NCBI GenBank assembly: GCA_965652645.1
Contig: CBFGXE010000010.1
Coordinates: 18,322 to 82,321, forward strand
DNA: 64,000 nucleotides
Direction of reading: 5' to 3'
DNA from: ZC4RG30 sp965652645
GTDB lineage: Bacteria > Pseudomonadota > Gammaproteobacteria > Steroidobacterales > Steroidobacteraceae
How positions within the stretch are numbered: position 1 is the stretch's first letter; each line of letters starts with the position of its first letter. Shown in pieces: positions 57,795-64,000 of this stretch. Under the pieces are notes generated by a model, which made no database searches, was not told the DNA's origin, and worked only from the letters and a program-made list of their open reading frames with translations. A program made the position numbers and the translations under genes.

Positions 57795-57979
57795 CCCTGC
57801 CCCGTCGTTTCCCGCACTCTAACAGCGGCAATCCAGGGGGGCTGATTTCCCCAGCTAACCCAGGCAACCGGTCACAGGAAGGGATTGACGATCCCCACTC
57901 CCTCAAGCTGCCTGCCGTGCGCCATGTCTTCAGTGATGACTTCGCAACACCCCTGCGCGATGGCGCAGCAATTTTCGCA

Positions 57980-58023
57980 TTGACTTCGTCAATTTTATGC
58001 GTACCATTTGAATAATTATGCAC
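57980..58023 (+). promoter_or_regulatory. argR promoter with ARG-box-like site over the start codon
   Basis: TTGACT at 57980-57985 and TACCAT at 58002-58007 are 16 bases apart. TGAATAATTATGCA at 58009-58022 closely matches the half-site pair of an E. coli ARG box and contains the argR ATG. A TTGAC/GTCAA inverted repeat (57980-57992) covers the -35. The predicted start is about 58014, giving a near-leaderless message without a Shine-Dalgarno. Confidence 0.6.
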
Positions 58024-58470
58024 GCCGACCGCCACCAGGCCGACCGCCGCAACAGCATCCTGCGCCACCTGCGCGCGGGTGCCGTGCGTCGCCAGTCCGA
58101 CCTGGTCGACCTGCTCAAGCAGGATGGATTCGAGGTCACCCAGTCCTCCGTCTCGCGCGACATGCGCGAGCTCGGCGTGCTCAAGGCCCAGGGGCGCTAC
58201 CTGCCCCCGGGCGCCGACGTCACGCCGGCCCAGGGCAACTTCGATGCCATCGCGCGCTTCGTGCGCGAGGTAAAGACGGCCGGGCCTTCCATCACCGTCA
58301 TCAAGACCTCCACCGGCTCCGCCGGCAGCGTGGCCGTGGCGATCGACCGCGCCGGCTGGCCGGAAATCGTCGGCAGCATCCAGGGCGATGACACCATCTT
58401 CATCGCCACCGAAGACAGCGCCGCGCAGCAGGCGCTGCTCGACCGTCTTCGCTCCGTCTTCCGCATCTAA
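58018..58470 (+). CDS. argR: Arginine repressor ArgR
   Basis: 150 aa: an N-terminal winged helix (about 10-70, with VTQSSVSRDMRELGVLKAQGRY) and the C-terminal arginine-binding/hexamerisation domain ending in GSIQGDDTIFIATED. ArgR binds ARG boxes with L-arginine as corepressor. The ATG at 58018 lies inside an ARG-box-like sequence and 3-4 bases after a predicted transcription start, so it should repress itself and the operon behind it. argG follows after 12 bases. Confidence 0.94.
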   Translation: MHADRHQADRRNSILRHLRAGAVRRQSDLVDLLKQDGFEVTQSSVSRDMRELGVLKAQGRYLPPGADVTPAQGNFDAIARFVREVKTAGPSITVIKTSTGSAGSVAVAIDRAGWPEIVGSIQGDDTIFIATEDSAAQQALLDRLRSVFRI

Positions 58471-58482
58471 AAGAACACAACC

Positions 58483-59727
58483 ATGACGCAGACCTCGTCC
58501 CAGGGCGCCAAGCCCATCGTCCTCGCCTACTCCGGCGGCCTCGACACCTCCTTCCTGGTGCCGTGGGTGGCCGAGAACACCGGCCGGCCCGTGATCACCG
58601 TCACCGTGGACACCGGCGGCATCGACGCCGGCGCCGCCAAGGTGCTGGGTGAGCGCTCCAAGGCGCTCGGCGCCATCGCGCACCACCAGATCGACGCGCG
58701 CGCCGACTACTTCGAGCAGGTGCTGCGCTTCCTCATCATGGGCAACGTGCGGCGCGGCAACCTCTATCCGCTGTGCGTGGGCGCCGAGCGTGTGATGCAG
58801 GCGCAGACCATGGCCAAGGTGGCGCGCGAGCTGGGCACCGACACCATCGCGCACGGCTGCACGGCTGCGGGCAATGACCAGGTGCGCTTCGAAGTGGCGC
58901 TGCGCACGATGGCCGCGGACCTGGAGGTCTACGCCCCCGTGCGCGACAAGACCTTCAGCCGCAAGGAAGAGCTGGAATACCTGCAGGCGCGCAACATGCC
59001 GATCCCGCCGCATGGCGCCGCGTATTCCATCAACCGCGGCCTCTGGGGCGTGACCATCGGCGGCACCGAGACGCTGACCTCCGAGGGCAGCATTCCCGAG
59101 AGCGCCTGGGTGCTGTCGAAGGAGGCCTTCACCAATCCGGCTGCTCCCGAGAAGCACACCGTGCACTTCGAGCAGGGCCGCCCGTCCGGCCTCAACGGCA
59201 GGAAGATGACGCCGGTCGAGGTGATCGAGGCGCTCGAGACCATCGGCGCCCGCTTCGGCATCGGCCGCGGCATCCACCTGGGCGACACCATCATCGGCAC
59301 CAAGGGCCGGGTGGCCTTCGAGGCCCCTGCCGCCGACATCCTGCTCACCGCGCACCGCGAGCTGGAAAAGCTGGTGATGACGCCGCGCCAGCAGCGCATC
59401 AAGGACATGGTGGCCGCGCCCTATGGCGACCTGGTGCACGAAGGCCAGCTGCTCGATCCGGTGTGCCGCGACATCGAGGCGCTGATGCTCTCCTCGCAGG
59501 AGCGCGTCACCGGCGATGTGCATGTGCTGCTGCGCCCCGGTTCGCTGTTCATCGAGGGCGTGCAGTCGCCGTACTCGCTGATGAAGGCTTCGAAGGGCGT
59601 CTACGGCGAGGCCGTGGGCGAGTGGACCCCGCAGGATGCCCTGGGTTTCTCGAAGATCGTCGCCCTCACGGGCGTGTTCCACGCCCGCGCTGGTGAGCAG
59701 GCAAAGCAAGCGAAGAAGGACAAGTGA
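58483..59727 (+). CDS. argG: Argininosuccinate synthase
   Basis: 414 aa. The ATP-pyrophosphatase P-loop SGGLDTS is at 17-23; other conserved segments are GNVRRGNLYPLCVGAER, HGCTAAGNDQVRF and GGTETLTSEGSIPESAW. It joins citrulline and aspartate using ATP to make argininosuccinate. It is of the type I/II AS family with normal length. It is the second gene of the arginine operon; the next ORF's ATG lies 2 bases after its stop. Confidence 0.96.
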   Translation: MTQTSSQGAKPIVLAYSGGLDTSFLVPWVAENTGRPVITVTVDTGGIDAGAAKVLGERSKALGAIAHHQIDARADYFEQVLRFLIMGNVRRGNLYPLCVGAERVMQAQTMAKVARELGTDTIAHGCTAAGNDQVRFEVALRTMAADLEVYAPVRDKTFSRKEELEYLQARNMPIPPHGAAYSINRGLWGVTIGGTETLTSEGSIPESAWVLSKEAFTNPAAPEKHTVHFEQGRPSGLNGRKMTPVEVIEALETIGARFGIGRGIHLGDTIIGTKGRVAFEAPAADILLTAHRELEKLVMTPRQQRIKDMVAAPYGDLVHEGQLLDPVCRDIEALMLSSQERVTGDVHVLLRPGSLFIEGVQSPYSLMKASKGVYGEAVGEWTPQDALGFSKIVALTGVFHARAGEQAKQAKKDK

Positions 59728-59729
59728 CG

Positions 59730-60806
59730 ATGAGATCCGTTGTTGTGGACAAGATCGGTTCGGTGACCCAGTCGCTGAACCTCAAGCACGAGCTGCGCAT
59801 TTCCGAGGACAACATCCCGGCCGAGGAAGGCGTGGCGCTGGTCGTCGAAATCCTGACCAACAAGTCCACCTACAACACCCTGGAGCTCACCAGCGGCCGC
59901 ATGGCCAAGGTGGTGAAGGGCGACATCGTCGTGGGCGCGCTGGGCCCGCGCCGCGCGCTGTTCGGCTACTCGGGCCACGTGCCCAAGTCGATCAAGGCCG
60001 GCGACGTCATCCAGATGCTCAACATCGGCGGCGTGCTGGGCAAGTGCGATTCGGTGAACCCGGACAAGGGCACGCCCTTCGACTGCAAGGTGCTGGGCGT
60101 GGTGCTGCAGTTCCCCTACCTGGGCGAGCGCATTGGCGTGCCGGCGCGCGTCGGCTCGCGCAAGCTCGACATGGACGCGAAGCTCGACACGCAGGGTGTG
60201 CCCGTGGTCGCACTGGCCGGCACCTGCATGGAGGCCGGCAAGACGGCCGCCGCCTGCTCCATCGTGTCACGCATGCGGCACCGGGGGCTCACGGTGGACG
60301 TGTTCAAGGCCACCGGCGTTTCGCTGCGGCGTGACATCCTGGCCATGGCCGACTCCGGCGCCAGGAATGGCCTCATCTTCACGGACCTGGGCGTGGTGAC
60401 CACCACCGGCAAGACCGGCCCGGCGCTCACGCGCTCCATGGTCACCGACCTTGCGGCCAAGAAGCCGGATGTGATCGTGTTCGAGCTGGGCGACGGACTC
60501 ATCGGCACCTATGGCGTGGACGCCATCCTCGAGTGCGAGGACATCGTCAAGGCGCTCACCTGCGTGGTGCTTTCCGCCAACGACCCGGTCGCGGCCTGGG
60601 GCGGCGTGAAACTGCTGCGCGAGCGGTTCAAGGTGGAACCGGCCGTGGTCACCGGCCCCGCCACCGACAACAGCGTGGGCGTGGAGATCATCGAGGAGCA
60701 GATGAAAGTGAAGGCCTTCAACGCCATCACCAATGGCGCGGCGCTGGGCGACCACCTGATCGAGAAGCTCGGACTGGCCGCGAAGTTCCCGGCACCGGCG
60801 AACTGA
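59730..60806 (+). CDS. P-loop protein of unknown function inside the arginine operon (DUF1611-like)
   Basis: 358 aa. Residues 1-145 form a beta-rich domain without known motifs. The C-terminal part has a P-loop GTCMEAGKT (164-172), then DVFKATGVSLRRD, FTDLGVVTTTGKTGPALT and VFELGDGLIGTYGVD. The layout recalls dethiobiotin-synthetase-like and DUF1611 P-loop NTPases. It lies between argG (2-base gap) and argC (1-base gap), so cotranscription is nearly certain. No arginine-pathway enzyme has this fold, so a missing or regulatory step is possible; this is inference. ATG at 59730 is preferred over a GTG at 59724 that overlaps the argG stop. Confidence 0.75.
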   Translation: MRSVVVDKIGSVTQSLNLKHELRISEDNIPAEEGVALVVEILTNKSTYNTLELTSGRMAKVVKGDIVVGALGPRRALFGYSGHVPKSIKAGDVIQMLNIGGVLGKCDSVNPDKGTPFDCKVLGVVLQFPYLGERIGVPARVGSRKLDMDAKLDTQGVPVVALAGTCMEAGKTAAACSIVSRMRHRGLTVDVFKATGVSLRRDILAMADSGARNGLIFTDLGVVTTTGKTGPALTRSMVTDLAAKKPDVIVFELGDGLIGTYGVDAILECEDIVKALTCVVLSANDPVAAWGGVKLLRERFKVEPAVVTGPATDNSVGVEIIEEQMKVKAFNAITNGAALGDHLIEKLGLAAKFPAPAN

Positions 60807-60807
60807 C

Positions 60808-61869
60808 ATGAGCGCGCGCATTCCCACCATCGTGCTCGGCGGCACCGGCTATGTGGCCGGCGAGCTGCTGCGGCTGATCGCTGGCCACCCGAATTTCGAG
60901 CTGGCCGGCATCCTTTCCGACAGCCAGCCGGGCGAGCCGGTGGCCAGGTCCTTCGGCCATCTCGCTCCGGTGTATCCGGACACCAAGTTTTCCTCCATGG
61001 AGGAGATCGAGCAGCTGATCGCGACGCTGCCGCGCAGCGCCGTGTTCTCGGCCGCGCCGCATGGCGCCTCCGCCGCGCTGATCGACCGGCTGCTGACCAG
61101 GGCCGAGGCCGCGGGCACGAAACCCAGCGTGGTCGACATCTCCGCCGACTACCGCTTCCCGACCAATGCCGCCTATGCCGCGGTGTACAAGCATGACCAC
61201 GGCGCCCCGGCGCGGCTGTCGCAGTTCACCTGCGCGGTGCCGGAGCACCTCGCCACCTCGCCCACGCCGCACATCGGGCATCCGGGCTGCTTCTCCACCG
61301 CCATCCTGCTGGCCTCGGTGCCGCTGCTGAAGCTGGGGCTCGTCGCGCCCACGCTGTTCGTCAGCGGCGTCACCGGCAGCACCGGCGCGGGCCGCAAGCC
61401 CATCGAGGGCACGCACCATCCGCAGCGGCACAGCGACCTGTATGCCTACAACGCGCTGGCACACCGGCATGCGCCGGAAGTGGCCGGCGTGGCCAAGGCC
61501 GCCAGCGGCGTGGAGGCGCATTTCGCGTTCGTGCCGCACTCCGGTCCCTATGCGCGCGGCATCCATGCCACCGTGCAGGCGCAGCTTGCGAAACCCGCCA
61601 CGCAGGCCGAACTGCTGGAAGCCCTGCAGAGGTTCTACGCCCACTCGCCCTTCGTCACCGTGGGCGCCTCGCCGCCGCGGGTGAAGGACGTGGCCGGCAG
61701 CAACTACGCACGCCTGTCCGTGGCCACCGATGGCAGGACCGTGGCGGTGATGAGCGTGGTCGACAACCTCAATAAAGGTGCCGCTGGCGGCGCCGTGCAG
61801 TGGATGAACCGCCTGCATGGCCTGCCCGAGACCGCAGGTTTGACCGCGCCGGCCGCAGGCTGGACGTAA
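60808..61869 (+). CDS. argC: N-acetyl-gamma-glutamyl-phosphate reductase
   Basis: 353 aa, longer type. NADP-binding GGTGYVAGE at 11-19 and the catalytic Cys161 in HIGHPGCFST are clear, with GSTGAGRKP and the C-terminal PFV segment also present. It reduces the acyl phosphate of N-acetylglutamate (or possibly N-succinylglutamate) to the semialdehyde. It begins one base after the stop of the P-loop gene. Confidence 0.94.
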   Translation: MSARIPTIVLGGTGYVAGELLRLIAGHPNFELAGILSDSQPGEPVARSFGHLAPVYPDTKFSSMEEIEQLIATLPRSAVFSAAPHGASAALIDRLLTRAEAAGTKPSVVDISADYRFPTNAAYAAVYKHDHGAPARLSQFTCAVPEHLATSPTPHIGHPGCFSTAILLASVPLLKLGLVAPTLFVSGVTGSTGAGRKPIEGTHHPQRHSDLYAYNALAHRHAPEVAGVAKAASGVEAHFAFVPHSGPYARGIHATVQAQLAKPATQAELLEALQRFYAHSPFVTVGASPPRVKDVAGSNYARLSVATDGRTVAVMSVVDNLNKGAAGGAVQWMNRLHGLPETAGLTAPAAGWT

Positions 61870-61896
61870 GGCAAATCCACCGGGGCAGAATTTGCC
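61870..61896 (+). promoter_or_regulatory. Inverted repeat in the argC-argD gap
   Basis: GGCAAAT at 61870-61876 and ATTTGCC at 61890-61896 are perfect inverted repeats 13 bases apart, directly after the argC stop. There is no T-run. It could be a processing hairpin or an operator; no evidence distinguishes these. Confidence 0.35.
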
Positions 61897-61958
61897 GATC
61901 GTCCACAACATGTCCATCTCACCCACCCACAAGGAGCCTTGACCGCAAGGAAGTCACC

Positions 61959-63140
61959 ATGAGCACCGCAACTGCCCAGGCCATCAGCCCCCTCCATGAA
62001 GCCCAGCGGGATCCGCTGGCACCCGTGTTCGCCCAGTATCCGCTCGAGGTGCTGCGCGGCGAGGGTGTGTGGCTGTTCGCGCCCGATGGCCGCCGCGTGC
62101 TCGACCTCTATGGCGGTCATGCCGTCGCCGCGCTGGGTTATGGCCATCCGGCCTGGACCAAGGCGGTGAACGACCAGACGCGCAACCTCAACTTCCAGAG
62201 CAACGCCGTGCCGCTGGACGTGCGCCTGCGCGCCGCGAAGAAGCTGGTCGCGTTCTCGAAGCTGCCCATCGAAAGCGTGTTCTTCGTGAACAGCGGCGCC
62301 GAAGCCAACGAGAACGCGCTGAAGATGGCGTTCGCCCTGAATCCCGGCCGCACCGAGGTGGTGGCGCTGGAGCAGAGCTTCCACGGCCGCACCGCCGGTG
62401 CCGGCGCGCTCACCTGGGGTGCCGCGAAGAAGTGGTATGGCTACCCGCGCACGCCGTTCGACGTGACCTTCCTGCCGCGGCGCGACGTCGCCGCGCTCGA
62501 GCGCATCACCGACAAGACCGCCGCCGTGGTGGTCGAGCCCATCCAGGGCGTGGGTGGCGCCTTCGACCTGGGCAGGGAATACCTCACCGCCCTGCGCAAG
62601 CGCTGCGATGCGACCGGCGCCGTGCTGATCTTCGACGAAGTGCAGTGTGGCTTCGGCCGTTGCGGCGAGCCGTTCGCGGCCAACCTCTACGGCGTGCTGC
62701 CGGACATGATCACCAGCGCCAAGGCACTGGGCAACGGCTTCCCCGTCAGCGCGCTGCTGATGATGGAGAAGGCCGCCAAAGCCGTGAAGATGGATGCCCT
62801 GGGCACCACCTTCGGCAGCGGCCCCATGGCCAGCGCCGCGGTGGAAGCCTGCATCGACGCCATCGAGAGCGAGGACCTGCTCGCCAACGTGCGGCGCGTG
62901 GCCCAGTACATCCGCGACACCTGCATCGTCGGCCCCGTGGTCGGCCACCAGGGCGCGGGTTTCCTCACCGGCCTCATCTGCAAGGTGCCCGCCAGCGGCA
63001 TCCAGAAGGCCCTGCTCGCCGAGCACAACATCCTTACCGGCACCAGCGGCGACCCCAACGTGCTGCGACTGCTGCCGCCTTACACACTCAGGGAGACCGA
63101 GGTCGATCTTCTGTCCGCTGCGCTGAAGCAGCTGGGATAG
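61959..63140 (+). CDS. argD: Acetylornithine (or succinylornithine) aminotransferase
   Basis: 393-aa fold-type I PLP enzyme of class III aminotransferases. NSGAEANENALK (111-122), the Asp of FDEVQ (about 226) and the Schiff-base Lys255 in TSAKALGNG are present. It transaminates the N-acylglutamate semialdehyde to N-acylornithine. AAGGAAG precedes the ATG at 61959. Together with the transcarbamylase downstream it indicates the acylornithine branch, in which acylornithine is carbamoylated before deacylation. Confidence 0.94.
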   Translation: MSTATAQAISPLHEAQRDPLAPVFAQYPLEVLRGEGVWLFAPDGRRVLDLYGGHAVAALGYGHPAWTKAVNDQTRNLNFQSNAVPLDVRLRAAKKLVAFSKLPIESVFFVNSGAEANENALKMAFALNPGRTEVVALEQSFHGRTAGAGALTWGAAKKWYGYPRTPFDVTFLPRRDVAALERITDKTAAVVVEPIQGVGGAFDLGREYLTALRKRCDATGAVLIFDEVQCGFGRCGEPFAANLYGVLPDMITSAKALGNGFPVSALLMMEKAAKAVKMDALGTTFGSGPMASAAVEACIDAIESEDLLANVRRVAQYIRDTCIVGPVVGHQGAGFLTGLICKVPASGIQKALLAEHNILTGTSGDPNVLRLLPPYTLRETEVDLLSAALKQLG

Positions 63141-63157
63141 ACGCCCTCTTGATAAAC

Positions 63158-64000
63158 ATGAAACGCTTCATTGATCTCGCGGAACTCGATCCGGTCGCCG
63201 TGCGTGACCTGATCGGGCTCGCCCACCGCCTCGAGCGCTCCAAGCGCCCGCAAGCGCTGGCGGGCAAGGTACTGGGCCTGCTGTTCATGAACCCCAGCCT
63301 GCGCACCCTGGCCTCGTTCCAGGCCGGCATGGCGCGCATGGGCGGCAGTTCCTTTGTCATCACCCCGGGCGCCGGCACCTGGCAGCTCGAGACGCGCACC
63401 GGCGCCGTGATGGACGGCGATCGCGCCGAACACATCAAGGAAGGCATCCCGGTGCTGGCCTCGTATGCGGACGTGCTCGGGATTCGCGCCTTCGCCGAGG
63501 GCGTGAATCTCGAGAACGACCTCAACGAGGTCGTCTTCAAGCAGATCGCCGACCTGGTCGACAAGCCGCTGATCAACATGGAATCGGCGATGAACCACCC
63601 CTGCCAGGCGCTGGCCGACTGGAAGACCATGGACGAGCTGAACGTGCCCAACAACGGCAAGTTCGTGCTGTCGTGGGTGAACCACCCGCGCGCGCTGCCG
63701 CTGGCCGTGCCCGCCGCCGCCATGACCATGGCCGCCCAGCGCGGCATGGAAGTGGTGGTGCTGCGTCCGGAAGGCTTCGAGATCCCGCAGCCGCTGGTCG
63801 ACAAGGCACAGAAGCTGGCCGCCGCCTCCGGCGGTTCGTTCAGCGAGACCACCGACCGCCGCGCCGCCATGAAGGGCGCGCACGTGCTCTATGCCAAGGA
63901 GTGGGGTTCCACGAAGCACTACGGCGACGCCAGGGCGGATGCCGAGCTGCGCAAGGGCCTGAAGGACTGGATGGTCGACGAGAGCTGGTTTGCCAGCGCC
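63158..64000 (+). CDS. argF': N-acylornithine transcarbamylase, 5' part (cut by window end)
   Basis: First 281 residues of a transcarbamylase. NPSLRT at 45-50 replaces the STRT motif of ordinary ornithine transcarbamylase, MDGDRAEH is at 85-92, INMESAMNHPCQALAD is the carbamoyl-phosphate/acylornithine site, and VLYAKEWGS follows. These are features of the N-acetyl- and N-succinylornithine enzymes, not of OTCase. Position 90 is Ala, where by my recollection the Xanthomonas acetylornithine enzyme has Glu92 and the Bacteroides succinylornithine enzyme has Pro90. Start ATG at 63158, 17 bases after argD, with a weak ribosome-binding site. Confidence 0.9.
   Translation, partial: MKRFIDLAELDPVAVRDLIGLAHRLERSKRPQALAGKVLGLLFMNPSLRTLASFQAGMARMGGSSFVITPGAGTWQLETRTGAVMDGDRAEHIKEGIPVLASYADVLGIRAFAEGVNLENDLNEVVFKQIADLVDKPLINMESAMNHPCQALADWKTMDELNVPNNGKFVLSWVNHPRALPLAVPAAAMTMAAQRGMEVVVLRPEGFEIPQPLVDKAQKLAAASGGSFSETTDRRAAMKGAHVLYAKEWGSTKHYGDARADAELRKGLKDWMVDESWFASA

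Noticed and set aside
57520..59709. A 729-codon minus-strand frame antisense to argR and argG
   Set aside because: Shadow of well-identified genes and crosses the argR promoter.

Overview
The window is a contiguous, GC-rich, densely packed bacterial chromosome segment. It fits a gammaproteobacterium, most likely of the xanthomonad-like branch (Lysobacterales/Steroidobacterales/Nevskiales type). This rests on gene content only: rpoH, a class A PBP1b, gltBD, yadGH-type ABC genes, tamAB, and an arginine operon whose transcarbamylase is of the N-acylornithine type. No rRNA, tRNA, CRISPR, insertion sequence or prophage was seen.

Layout. 1-2810: 3' end of rpoH, a 580-bp gap holding a candidate structured RNA with its own terminator, a LysR regulator and a TrmO-like protein. 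2887-7858: a minus-strand amidohydrolase, then a GntR-headed operon of two tandem 314-aa secreted paralogues and a DUF6159-type membrane protein. 7948-11525: a glutathione transferase, mrcB and a TPR lipoprotein. 11529-17417: gltB-gltD behind a sigma70-like promoter and a folded leader. 17760-20773: small genes (an unknown protein, bactofilin), a YheT hydrolase and pyrF, the last overlapping yadGH-type ABC genes. 22540-25708: an overlapping run of TerC, an SBF-like transporter, an HD protein and two tiny envelope proteins.

25724-41093 is the most unusual block. Nine minus-strand genes, mostly overlapping, combine a MoxR AAA+ ATPase, DUF58, two VWA membrane proteins, DUF4159, a Gln-rich DUF4175 giant, a TPR/HEMAH metallopeptidase, a caspase-fold protein without any cysteine but with an EF-hand-like loop, and a GlcD-type flavoprotein. 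It looks like a membrane-anchored MoxR/VWA chaperone or protease system whose job is unknown.

41159-45036: a rhomboid, a VOC protein, a Xre-RES toxin-antitoxin pair with a palindromic operator, an unknown gene and an orphan FlhC-like regulator, the last two divergent around a perfect 24-bp palindrome. 45092-51588: an exported methyltransferase-like protein and tamA-tamB. 51690-55898: a second GntR-headed operon with an ABC ATPase between two paralogous membrane subunits. 55929-57794: an M48 peptidase. 58018-64000: the arginine operon argR-argG-(P-loop gene)-argC-argD-argF', cut by the window end. An ARG-box-like site overlaps the argR start, and the transcarbamylase specificity position is Ala.
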